Assembly: GCA_024278035.1 (NCBI GenBank)
Contig: JAJRUA010000421.1
Coordinates: 1 to 8,170 of the forward strand
Length of the DNA: 8,170 nucleotides
Direction: 5' to 3'
DNA from: Planctomycetota bacterium
Lineage (GTDB): Bacteria; Planctomycetota; Planctomycetia; Pirellulales; Lacipirellulaceae
The position numbers and the translations under genes are program-made. The notes under the pieces are model-generated. The model had not been told where the DNA came from, ran no database searches, and saw nothing but the letters and a program-made list of their open reading frames with translations. Shown one piece after another: positions 1-6,417 of this stretch (positions are counted from its first letter, which is position 1; each line of letters starts with the position of its first letter).

Positions 1-2
1 GA

Positions 3-59
3 CTCCTTCAGGCGGCTGAAGTATTACAGGAAACCTTGGAAGAGGGTCTCTCACTATAA
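3..59 (+). CDS. Possible C-terminal end of an upstream gene (partial)
   Basis: One forward frame is open from the left edge to a TAA at 57-59 and reads LLQAAEVLQETLEEGLSL. The composition (Leu, Glu, Ala and Gln in an amphipathic spacing) looks like a real helical C-terminus and differs from the other two forward frames, one of which stops at once while the other runs on as unlikely low-complexity sequence. Eighteen residues are too few to name a family. It would lie on the same strand as the SelA-like gene, about 300 bases before it. It could also be chance, since no start or domain is visible. Confidence 0.35.
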   Translation, partial: LLQAAEVLQETLEEGLSL

Positions 60-84
60 TCTCCAACCTCTTCCTCCTACTTTC

Positions 85-109
85 CCCTTGTTTTCCTAGG
101 AAAAAAGGG
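85..109. repeat. Palindrome downstream of the partial gene
   Basis: TTTTCCTAGGAAAA at 91-104 is a perfect 14-bp palindrome. It is extended by CCCTT (85-89) against AAGGG (105-109), with G90 bulged out. It lies about 30 bases after the TAA of the partial upstream gene. It could be a weak terminator or a dyad for a DNA-binding protein. No T-run follows it on the plus strand, so an intrinsic terminator is not well supported. Confidence 0.4.
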
Positions 110-110
110 C

Positions 111-267
111 TTTGCGGCTCTCCTGGCTAGAAACCAGGAAAGCTGAAAAATCGAAGCTAGGGTTGCAGCCGCAGGCGGGAGCCGCGGTTCCCGCCCCCAT
201 TTCCGCGGTTTCCGCCTGCGGCTAGGACGACTCAATACGGACTTTGCAATTCTCCTGGGCTAGAAAC
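111..267 (+). repeat. Imperfect 24-25 bp direct repeat, two copies
   Basis: The copies are at 111-134 and 243-267. Both have TTTGC, three variable bases, TCTCCTGG, an optional G, then CTAGAAAC. They are 132 bases apart, start to start, and bracket the inverted repeat at 167-223. In the first copy CCTGG (122-126) can pair with CCAGG (134-138) around CTAGAAA. The function is unknown; a duplicated leader element or the flanks of a small inserted repeat are possible. Confidence 0.5.
167..223. repeat. G+C-rich inverted repeat with nested direct repeat
   Basis: AGCCGCAGGCGG (167-178) is the exact reverse complement of CCGCCTGCGGCT (212-223). Inside lie two near-identical direct copies, CCGCGGTTCCCGCC (182-195) and CCGCGGTTTCCGCC (203-216). 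A competing short hairpin is possible: GGCGGGA (174-180) with TCCCGCC (189-195). The two foldings cannot form together because they share 174-178. The form resembles short palindromic extragenic repeats, but I cannot tell from one window whether it recurs in the genome. Confidence 0.55.
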
Positions 268-277
268 GGGGCCGGTT

Positions 278-350
278 GGACGTTTTCGTCTGGGCGACGT
301 AGAACGATACAGGAGAGGCCCCTTTGGGGGGCTCGCTCGCTTCTACGTCC
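278..350 (+). promoter_or_regulatory. Structured leader of the SelA-like gene
   Basis: GACGTAGAA (296-304) pairs perfectly with TTCTACGTC (341-349). Between them GAG/CTC (315-317 with 332-334) and CCCC/GGGG (319-322 with 326-329) form an inner hairpin. Just upstream GACG-TTTT-CGTC (279-290) is a small hairpin, whose first arm GGACG (278-282) could instead pair with CGTCC (346-350). The outer stem ends one base before the likely ribosome-binding site, so alternative folding could affect translation. It matches no riboswitch class that I recognise. The pairing is seen; a regulatory role is inference. Confidence 0.4.
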
Positions 351-354
351 AGGA
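351..354 (+). promoter_or_regulatory. Ribosome-binding site of the SelA-like gene
   Basis: AGGA sits seven bases before the ATG at 362 and directly after the leader stem. It supports that start, and is one of the few recognisable Shine-Dalgarno sequences in this window. Confidence 0.55.
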
Positions 355-361
355 AAAATCC

Positions 362-1726
362 ATGCGTCCGCAAAACTTACTCGATCAATTGCCAAAGTTT
401 GGTGAGTTGATTGAACATCCCCAAGTACGCCAGGCCGTGGATCGGCTGAACCGTTCGGTGGCGGTGGCTCGTGTTCGAACGGCCATCGACGACTTAGCAG
501 CCGAGGTTGGGCGACGTGCCGAACAGTGGCAGGGGGCATCAGCCAGCGAAATGGTCGATCGTTTGGTTCGGCAGATAGGCCAGCCCCGCCCGTCGCCACG
601 GCAGGCGGTGATCAATGCGACCGGTGAACTCTGGCAGGGCAGGGCAGGGGGGCCCCCACTGGCGAGTGCGGCCATTGATGCCGCTAGCGAACACGTTGGC
701 GAATACCGCAGAGGAGAATCCGATGCGGTACTCACACGATTGACGGGAGCCGAAGCGGTGTGGATCGCGGCGAGTCATTCAGGAGCGGTTGCCGCGACAC
801 TCGCTAGCCTTGCGGCAGGAGAAACGCTCATCATCGCACGCAATGAAGTGGGCGAAGTCGATCCGGGCGAACGACTGACCGACCTTGCTTCTTTAATGGG
901 CGTCGAACTGCATGAAGTGGGAACGGCCGAAGGGGCGACGGTTGAAGATTTTTCCAAGGGAATCGAAGCGGTGGGTTCCAAGGACGCGCGGCCGATCCTT
1001 TTCCGGAGGACACCTGAGACGCATGAACTTATTGGCGGGCTGCCTCGTGTCCCGACCGAAGCCTTAGCCAAGTTGGCACATGAGCAGGGAGCTTTGCTCA
1101 TCGAAGACTTGGGGGGCTCGGCTCCTTGCGATCTCAGGTACGATACCGGAACGGGGCTTCCTTCAGTTGCTTCCGTTTTGGCATCCGGGGCGGATGGGGT
1201 GTTGCTTCGTGGCGGGGGCCTTTTGGGAGGTCCAGCCTGTGGCATTGTCCTGGGCAGAAAAAAAATGCTTGAAACGATTCGCACCGGCCCACAAGCGGCG
1301 TTGCTCGCGGCAAGTTCGCTTACGAGTTCGATGCTCGCCGCGACGGCGGAACTGTTCGACCACCCGGCTCAGTTGGCGTTTACGCATCCACTCTATGCCT
1401 TGCTAACGACACCGCTTGAGAACCTGCGAACCCGCGTGGAGCGGCTCGCCCCTCAAATTAACGCCGCACCGGGATACTCTGCCGAAGGGGTCGAATTGCA
1501 AGCGGGAGAGTCCTCTCGGCCGTGCGGATTGGTTCGGCTTGCCTCTTGGGGCCTTGCGATCAGGCCCGAGAGGGGGGATGTCTCGTCCGTGGCAAAACGG
1601 CTTGAAACGCTGGAAACTCCCATTTGGGGTCGAATCGAGGGAGATCGGCTGTTGCTCGACTTCCGAACCGTCTTTCCGAGACAAGAAGCGGCGATCCTTG
1701 AGTCATTCCTCCCTACGACCAATTGA
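362..1726 (+). CDS. SelA-like PLP-fold protein lacking the catalytic lysine
   Basis: This 454-residue protein has the length and layout of L-seryl-tRNA(Sec) selenium transferase (SelA), a fold-type I enzyme using pyridoxal phosphate (PLP). Residues 1-45 (LDQLPKFGELIEHPQVRQAV) match the SelA N-terminal domain. VINATG, LTRLTGAEAVW, GERLTDLASLMGVELHEVG and LLIEDLGG follow in SelA order, and Asp249 aligns with the cofactor-facing aspartate. In active SelA the PLP lysine lies in SGDKLLGGP; here the block reads RGGGLLGGP (283-291), with Gly286 in the lysine position. The HTNLGR loop is replaced by QGRAGG. I therefore expect a pseudoenzyme or a protein with a changed role, not a working selenium transferase. 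No selB, selD or tRNA-Sec is visible nearby. ATG 362 is supported by AGGA at 351-354. The fold assignment is firm; the function is open. Confidence 0.88.
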   Translation: MRPQNLLDQLPKFGELIEHPQVRQAVDRLNRSVAVARVRTAIDDLAAEVGRRAEQWQGASASEMVDRLVRQIGQPRPSPRQAVINATGELWQGRAGGPPLASAAIDAASEHVGEYRRGESDAVLTRLTGAEAVWIAASHSGAVAATLASLAAGETLIIARNEVGEVDPGERLTDLASLMGVELHEVGTAEGATVEDFSKGIEAVGSKDARPILFRRTPETHELIGGLPRVPTEALAKLAHEQGALLIEDLGGSAPCDLRYDTGTGLPSVASVLASGADGVLLRGGGLLGGPACGIVLGRKKMLETIRTGPQAALLAASSLTSSMLAATAELFDHPAQLAFTHPLYALLTTPLENLRTRVERLAPQINAAPGYSAEGVELQAGESSRPCGLVRLASWGLAIRPERGDVSSVAKRLETLETPIWGRIEGDRLLLDFRTVFPRQEAAILESFLPTTN

Positions 1727-1748
1727 GTACAATGGCGGGAGGAGCTGA

Positions 1749-1864
1749 GGCGAGCGGTGGGGCGTCAGGTTGCTGAAACGTGGCCCCCGATGGCCCCGAG
1801 AGCGAAATCATTACCACTGCCTCTATCGGGGGGCTGACGCCCCGCCGCTCGCCAGCCTTTTTTT
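1749..1864 (+). terminator. Long hairpin with T-tract after the SelA-like gene
   Basis: A 20-base arm at 1749-1768 pairs along its whole length with 1834-1853; the only non-Watson-Crick pair is T1758 with G1844, a G-U wobble in RNA. Inside, CCCCCGAT (1784-1791) pairs with ATCGGGGG (1825-1832). Seven Ts follow at 1858-1864. Its place, 22 bases after the SelA-like stop, fits an intrinsic terminator. The stem is much longer than usual, so it may be an extragenic palindromic repeat that serves as a terminator. Confidence 0.65.
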
Positions 1865-1899
1865 AACTGTTACTGCACCGCGTAGGGTTTGTCATTGTC

Positions 1900-3015
1900 G
1901 TGTTTTTACGTGGCGTCACTTTTAGTCGGCCTTTCATCGTATTGATGGTGGTCGCGTTGCAATTTATGGGTTCCTCTTCGGTTGCTCGTTCGAGAGAACC
2001 GACGCTGGCCCCCACGCAAGCTGCAGGAGAAGCCCCTCTCTGGGTCGCTCCCAACCCCTCTGAGGGATCGGCGCTCACGCCGAGTGCCCCCCAACAGGCG
2101 GCGGAAGAGGTTTTGCCGACGCCCGTTTCACAGTCAGACGCAGGGCCGGCCTCGCCTTTGCCTGCCGATCATCACCCGTGGGGACGCTTTGAGCCAGGAG
2201 CATGGCGACGCTTGCTCATTGTATCGGAAACCTTTGACGAAAATGGGCTCTTGGTGGGGCGCAGTGAAACGCAACGGAAGGAGACCTTGCTTAGCCATAC
2301 ACAAAATCAGTACACGCTCCGACTTGAAACAACGATTGATGTTGGTGGTAAACGCCTTCCCGGACCGACGCAAGAATTGACCTACGGACTGCTTACCGAT
2401 TCACCCGCACGCATCACTTCGTTAGAGATCGGCGCCCCGGCGACGATCAGCTTACAAGGGCAAGCGATTCCGTGTGAGCAGTGGTTGATGACTTTACCCA
2501 TGGGACAGGGGTCAACAGGGCAGGGGGGGGGGAGTGTCGAGACTCTCTACTACAACGCCGATATTTTTCCATATCTTTTGCGACGAGAGCGTCAGGAAAT
2601 CGTCGAAGGGAAACGGGTCGGAGAGCTAACATCCAACGTCGTTCGTATCGGCGTGCCGATCGTTATTGACTCGGCTATTCTGTCGGCCTACCACACGGTG
2701 ACCACGCGGAAGTCGCCCTCGGGGGCCACGAGCGAACGTCAGGCGGTCTCTCTTCAAGAAGTCCCAGGAGGCCTCGTATCCGAGAGCGCAACGGAGTACG
2801 GCGTTACGGGGCGGAGAGTTCGCTGGACGGTGACCCGGTTGGTCGCGTATGGCTTGCAAGAGGACAAAACGGAACCGGTTACGGCGGGGCCTGGCGCGAT
2901 GAACCCTTCCGCCAGACCGGAACCCATTGATCCGAGGCCACGTCGAATGCTCCGAATGCTTCGCCGGAGCCAAAGAAAAGCACCAGAGCCCGAAGACGAT
3001 CTGCCTCTTCCCTAG
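1900..3015 (+). CDS. Secreted protein of unknown function (HPWGRFEPG-type)
   Basis: 371 residues from a GTG start. Residues 1-31 form a signal peptide: MFLRGVTFSR, a hydrophobic stretch PFIVLMVVALQFMG (11-24), then SSSVARS with cleavage probably near Ala29. A Pro/Ala-rich linker (35-90) follows. The folded part, about 91-320, starts HHPWGRFEPGAWRRL and has alternating beta-type sequence with many Thr, Glu and Val residues. I recall similar proteins only from planctomycetes, with no known function. The C-terminal 45 residues are Pro/Arg-rich (PRPRRMLRMLRRSQRK) and probably disordered. No catalytic motif is visible. There is no clear ribosome-binding site. The in-frame ATG at 1945 would cut into the hydrophobic core of the signal peptide, so GTG is preferred. 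A run of ten Gs lies at codons 208-211. The gene follows a strong terminator-like hairpin, so it probably has its own promoter. Confidence 0.75.
   Translation: MFLRGVTFSRPFIVLMVVALQFMGSSSVARSREPTLAPTQAAGEAPLWVAPNPSEGSALTPSAPQQAAEEVLPTPVSQSDAGPASPLPADHHPWGRFEPGAWRRLLIVSETFDENGLLVGRSETQRKETLLSHTQNQYTLRLETTIDVGGKRLPGPTQELTYGLLTDSPARITSLEIGAPATISLQGQAIPCEQWLMTLPMGQGSTGQGGGSVETLYYNADIFPYLLRRERQEIVEGKRVGELTSNVVRIGVPIVIDSAILSAYHTVTTRKSPSGATSERQAVSLQEVPGGLVSESATEYGVTGRRVRWTVTRLVAYGLQEDKTEPVTAGPGAMNPSARPEPIDPRPRRMLRMLRRSQRKAPEPEDDLPLP
2523..2532 (+). repeat. Ten-G homopolymer inside a coding sequence
   Basis: Ten consecutive Gs encode part of a GQGGGS stretch in the secreted protein. Loss of one G would bring in a TAA at 2627-2629, and gain of one G a TGA at 2667-2669. 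Either would remove about the last third of the protein. Tracts of this length are prone to slippage in replication and in sequencing. Confidence 0.85.
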
Positions 3016-3231
3016 AAAGAAAAAGTTGGTAGATAGGCACAAGCGATTGGCTCCCCTCGGCCCCTGATCCCTATGCCGTAGAACTTTTTGGGAAAAATCG
3101 ACGTATCCGTGAGGGAGCAAGCAGAGCTTTCTCCCATGGCCGAAAGTTCGAGCCACTACAGCTTAGCGATCTTGCCTGTTTTCCCACCCCCTGTTATTGT
3201 GCGAAAGTCTTGCTTTCACGAGACTTACGTT

Positions 3232-3253
3232 CTGCTTAGCAGGTTGTTTTTTT
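3232..3253 (+). terminator. Weak terminator-like hairpin
   Basis: CTGC (3232-3235) pairs with GCAG (3239-3242) around TTA, and a run of seven Ts begins five bases later (3247-3253). It could end transcription of the secreted-protein gene, but four base pairs make a very weak stem and the site is over 200 bases past that stop codon. Confidence 0.25.
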
Positions 3254-3277
3254 GAAATACCGAAAGTTTTTTTGGAA
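3246..3277 (+). repeat. Two T7 tracts phased 20 bases apart
   Basis: GTTTTTTTGAAA (3246-3257) recurs as GTTTTTTTGGAA (3266-3277), exactly 20 bases later, close to two helical turns. Phased T-tracts bend DNA, and such sites often lie upstream of promoters. The distance to the protease ATG is about 115 bases. Confidence 0.5.
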
Positions 3278-3338
3278 CAATCGCTGCAAAAAGGGCGTCC
3301 CTAGCCGACAATCTAGGACTAGAGCCCCCCCTCCACTC

Positions 3339-3362
3339 CGCCGATTTCAACGCCGATTTCAA
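3339..3362 (+). repeat. Exact 12-bp tandem repeat before the protease gene
   Basis: CGCCGATTTCAA occurs twice with no gap (3339-3350 and 3351-3362), ending 29 bases before the ATG. It could be a paired binding site or a slippage duplication. Confidence 0.7.
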
Positions 3363-3391
3363 CCTCTTCTCTCTTGAGAGCAAATCTTATA

Positions 3392-5488
3392 ATGCCTTTG
3401 TCTCGTCAAAGTAACTCGCACAGAGCGCGTTTTGCCGTCATTTCGGTTCTTGCAGCAATTTTGCTACTACTTTCTGTGCCGGCAACGAGTTGGTCTCGAC
3501 CGACCGCTCCCAGTGCGCAAGATCGGCAGATCGCCCGTTATGTCCGCCTTCTGATGGAGCAGAAGCATCTTTCCAAGCACCCGATCGACGATGAGATTTC
3601 GGAGCGGTGTCTTGATGCGTTTCTCAAGTCGCTTGATCCCTTGAAGTATTATTTCTATCAATCGGACGTGGATGAGTTTGCACAAAGCAAGAATCGCCTG
3701 GATGACTTGCTGCGTCGGCCCGACGATAGCTTTGTTGCTTTCGCTCATAAGGTCTTTGCACGCTTTCTGGCTCGTGTTGAAGAGCGGACGGCCTTAGCGA
3801 TTGAGCTTGTGGATGTACCGCATGATTTCACGATGGACGAAGAAGTGATCCGCGACCGAGACGCTGCCGTTTATCCGCGAACACCCGAAGAGGCCCACGA
3901 CCGCTGGCGCAAGCGGGTGAAATACGATCTCTTGGTTCAGATTGCTGACGACGTGGAGATGGAAGAAGCGCAAGAGAAGCTCCGGAAGCGGTACGCAAGC
4001 ATTCGCAAACGCTGGAATCAGACCGACGATGACGAACTGCTGGAACTGTACCTAACCGCCATGACCAGCGGTTTTGACCCGCATTCAAGTTACATGTCTC
4101 CCACCACGCTTGAGAACTTCACGATCAACATGCGTCTCGAGTTGGATGGTATCGGAGCCTCGCTCCGTAGCGAGGAGGGTTACACCGAGGTCCATGAAAT
4201 CATCGCGGGCGGCGCCGCTGACGAAGAAGGCTCGCTCAAGAAAGGGGACAAAATCATCGGCGTCGGCCAAGGGACCGACGGACCGATCGAAGACATTATC
4301 GATATGAAGCTCAACGACGTTGTCAAAAAAATTCGTGGCAAGCGAGGGACTATCGTTCGGTTACAGGTACAGCCGGTTGACAATCCCAAGGATGTTGAGG
4401 AGTACACGATCACCCGCGACCGTATCGAACTAAAGAACCAGGAAGCTCGTAGCACGCTGATCGAGTGGGGCAAGAAACCGAGTGGGCAGCCCTACCGACT
4501 TGGTGTGATCCATCTTCCGAGCTTTTATATGGACATGGAAGGAGCCCGAAAGGGAAGGGCCGATTTTCGCAGCACGACCCGCGATGTTGAGCGCCTGCTC
4601 AAAGAGTTCAAGCGAGACGCACAGGGCATTGATGCAGTGGTGGTCGATCTCCGATTTAACGGAGGGGGATCGCTAACCGAGTCGGTGAACATGACGGGTC
4701 TGTTTATTGACCAAGGCCCCGTTGTGCAGGTAAAAGGCCCCGACGGACAGACTTTGACCTACAGCGACGAGGTCCCTGGCATGGTGTGGTCGGGCCCGTT
4801 GGCGGTGCTGACCAATAAGTTCAGTGCATCGGCCAGTGAGATATTTGCCGGCGCGATCCAGGATTACGGTCGTGGCGTCATCATTGGCGATGCCTCGACG
4901 CATGGCAAAGGGACCGTCCAACAACTGTTTGATCTTAGCCATGCGATCTTCCGAATCGGCAACCGCCGAAACATGGGAGCACTAAAAATGACCATCCAGC
5001 AGTTCTATCGTCCGGGCGGCGACAGCACGCAGAATCGTGGTGTACTGGCGGATGTGACGATTCCTTCGATCACAGACCACCTAGAGGGAATCACGGAGGC
5101 GGAGATGGACTTTGCACTGAAGTTCGATCACGTTCGCTCCCTTCGCTACGACCGCCACGGGATGTCGAGCGGCGCGATTGTTGATGCGCTTCAGCAACTT
5201 TCCGATGAGCGAACCGAAATGTCGGAAGAGTTCAACAAAGATACTCGCCGAATTGCGATCTACGAAGAACAGAAGGATCGCCCGACCATCACCCTCAACC
5301 TTGAAGAGTATCTCGTTGAGCGGGAAGAGTTGGACACGGACAAAGAGAAAAAAGAGATCGGCGAAAAACTTAGCGGTGCCGATCGGCCGGTCTACGATAT
5401 GGAAGGCCACTACAATCAAGAGGCTCTTTCGATCGTCACCGACTACCTCAAGTTGCTGCAAGAAAACAAAGTGGCGGTCATCAAGTGA
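3392..5488 (+). CDS. prc: C-terminal processing (tail-specific) protease, S41 Prc/Tsp type
   Basis: 698 residues from the ATG; the family cuts exported proteins near their C-termini. Residues 13-28 are a hydrophobic export segment ending SVPATSWS, so the enzyme is periplasmic or membrane-anchored. The Prc-type N-terminal domain contains RTPEEAHDRWRKRVKYDLL and GFDPHSSYMSP (about 225-235). A PDZ domain covers about 240-330 (GIGASL, GAADEEGSLKKGDKIIGV). The S41 core, about 367-550, has VVDLRFNGGGSLTE, KFSASASEIFAGAIQDYGRG and HGKGTVQQL. By alignment to E. coli Prc the nucleophile is Ser480 and the general base Lys506, with Asp491 conserved. One extra residue lies between Ser and Lys compared with E. 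coli. A charged helical C-terminal domain (about 560-698) is also as in Prc. GAGAG at 3376-3380 is a possible weak ribosome-binding site. A TTG at 3374 would add six residues but has no purine-rich site before it. The stop is six bases from the converging hydrolase gene. Confidence 0.93.
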   Translation: MPLSRQSNSHRARFAVISVLAAILLLLSVPATSWSRPTAPSAQDRQIARYVRLLMEQKHLSKHPIDDEISERCLDAFLKSLDPLKYYFYQSDVDEFAQSKNRLDDLLRRPDDSFVAFAHKVFARFLARVEERTALAIELVDVPHDFTMDEEVIRDRDAAVYPRTPEEAHDRWRKRVKYDLLVQIADDVEMEEAQEKLRKRYASIRKRWNQTDDDELLELYLTAMTSGFDPHSSYMSPTTLENFTINMRLELDGIGASLRSEEGYTEVHEIIAGGAADEEGSLKKGDKIIGVGQGTDGPIEDIIDMKLNDVVKKIRGKRGTIVRLQVQPVDNPKDVEEYTITRDRIELKNQEARSTLIEWGKKPSGQPYRLGVIHLPSFYMDMEGARKGRADFRSTTRDVERLLKEFKRDAQGIDAVVVDLRFNGGGSLTESVNMTGLFIDQGPVVQVKGPDGQTLTYSDEVPGMVWSGPLAVLTNKFSASASEIFAGAIQDYGRGVIIGDASTHGKGTVQQLFDLSHAIFRIGNRRNMGALKMTIQQFYRPGGDSTQNRGVLADVTIPSITDHLEGITEAEMDFALKFDHVRSLRYDRHGMSSGAIVDALQQLSDERTEMSEEFNKDTRRIAIYEEQKDRPTITLNLEEYLVEREELDTDKEKKEIGEKLSGADRPVYDMEGHYNQEALSIVTDYLKLLQENKVAVIK

Positions 5489-5494
5489 TTTCCC

Positions 5495-6277
5495 CTACGT
5501 TAGCGGAATGACCAAGCCATCGTGGGCAAGGTCCATTCCCTCGGGCAGTGCTGCGCAGGTTGCCTCGTGCTCTAATTCATGGCACATGTGCGTAAAGTAA
5601 ACTCGCTTTGCCTGAAGTTCTTTGGCTAAAGCCACCGCTTCGGAGAGATTGAGATGGGTCGAATGGCCTTTCTCTCGAAGGGCGTCGAGAATTAGCACGT
5701 CGAGCCCCTGCAAGCGCGCCTTGCTCTCGTCCGGCATTTCGCTGAGGTCGGTGCAGTAGGCGACATTTCCGAAACGGAAACCAAGCGTATCGAAATTCGG
5801 CCCGTGGCGCTGCCGGACCGCTGTGACACGCGCCCCGAGGACTTCGATCTCTGGACAACCCTCATGGACCGGGCCAATTCGCTCGAACGAGAGCGCCGGC
5901 ACCGCGCCCGTATGGAGATCGGTCCGCTTCTCAAAAGCGTAGTCAAACGACTTGCGAATTCGCTGTTCGACCGGTTCCTCACAGTACAGGGGCACCGGCC
6001 CGCCAAGGTAAAACTGCATCATCCGCAAATCATCCAGGCCGAACAAATGGTCCGCGTGTTCGTGCGTGTAGAGTACCGCATGGACGATGCCGATCTTTTC
6101 ACGTAGCAATTGCTGCCGCATGTCGGGCGACGTGTCAATCAGCAGATTCCCTTGGGGAAGGCCGACAATCACGCTGCACCGTGTCCGCTTGTTCTTTGGA
6201 TTGTCGCTCGTACATACGGGGCAGCCACAACCGATCGAGGGCACGCCGACACTGGTGCCGGTGCCGAGCAAGATCAT
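5495..6277 (-). CDS. PhnP-like metallo-beta-lactamase-fold hydrolase
   Basis: 260 residues from the ATG at 6275-6277. It aligns along its length with PhnP, the phosphoribosyl cyclic phosphodiesterase. MILLGTGTSVGVP starts the fold. GCGCPVC supplies Cys17, Cys19 and Cys22, and with His233 forms the structural zinc site known in PhnP. THEHADH gives His72, His74, Asp76 and His77; His158, Asp177 and His230 complete the two-metal active site. STHLNL (206-211) matches the PhnP segment carrying its acid histidine. The likely chemistry is hydrolysis of a phosphodiester, possibly cyclic, in the cytosol. No C-P lyase genes are near, so the substrate is unknown. A GTG at 6412 would add 45 residues, but that extension is unlike the family and contains a CTAG, typical of non-coding DNA here. 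A TTG at 6316 would add 13. No ribosome-binding site decides. Confidence 0.85.
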   Translation of the reverse strand: MILLGTGTSVGVPSIGCGCPVCTSDNPKNKRTRCSVIVGLPQGNLLIDTSPDMRQQLLREKIGIVHAVLYTHEHADHLFGLDDLRMMQFYLGGPVPLYCEEPVEQRIRKSFDYAFEKRTDLHTGAVPALSFERIGPVHEGCPEIEVLGARVTAVRQRHGPNFDTLGFRFGNVAYCTDLSEMPDESKARLQGLDVLILDALREKGHSTHLNLSEAVALAKELQAKRVYFTHMCHELEHEATCAALPEGMDLAHDGLVIPLT

Positions 6278-6417
6278 CTGGCCGGTGATATCCGTCGTAG
6301 CGACTTCGCGACTCAAGGGAGATTTCTCATGGACCGGGAAGAACAGGGACAAACCTTTGCCGCACGTCCCAAAACCTCTAGGCACCTCGGTCTTTCTCGG
6401 GCCTCTGGACACTTTCT

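Larger units (their letters stand above)
3016..3391. other. 376-base intergenic region before the protease gene
   Basis: No convincing gene lies here. It contains two mutually exclusive small hairpins at 3203-3226 (GAAAG/CTTTC, or AAGTCT/AGACTT), a weak terminator-like hairpin at 3232-3253, two T7 tracts 20 bases apart, the palindrome TCTAG-GA-CTAGA (3312-3323), a C7 run, and a 12-bp tandem repeat just before the protease start. The protease promoter should lie here, but I see no -35/-10 pair that I would defend. TATAAT at 3388-3393 overlaps the ATG and so cannot serve this start. Confidence 0.6.

Noticed and set aside
55..60. TATAAT as a -10 promoter element for the SelA-like gene
   Set aside because: No -35 lies at 16-18 bases spacing, and it overlaps the probable stop codon of the upstream gene about 300 bases from the start codon.
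278..361. A tRNA-Sec gene in the leader of the SelA-like gene
   Set aside because: The nine-pair stem suggested an acceptor arm, but there is no T-loop sequence, no TCA anticodon arm in a fitting place and no CCA end.
775..1284. Long minus-strand ORF opposite the SelA-like gene
   Set aside because: It is a shadow frame: Ser/Pro-rich with no domain, while the plus strand encodes a clear SelA fold.
2626..3156. Long minus-strand ORF opposite the secreted-protein gene
   Set aside because: It is the antisense shadow of a gene with a signal peptide, and its translation is rich in Arg, His and Cys with no recognisable domain.
3136..3255. A 39-codon ORF starting ATGGCCGAAAGT in the intergenic region
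   Set aside because: It has no nearby ribosome-binding site, an unlikely composition, and runs through the hairpins and T-tract to its stop.
6278..6412. 45-residue N-terminal extension of the PhnP-like hydrolase from a GTG
   Set aside because: It is unlike the family N-terminus, has no ribosome-binding site and contains CTAG; the ATG at 6277 starts the fold correctly.
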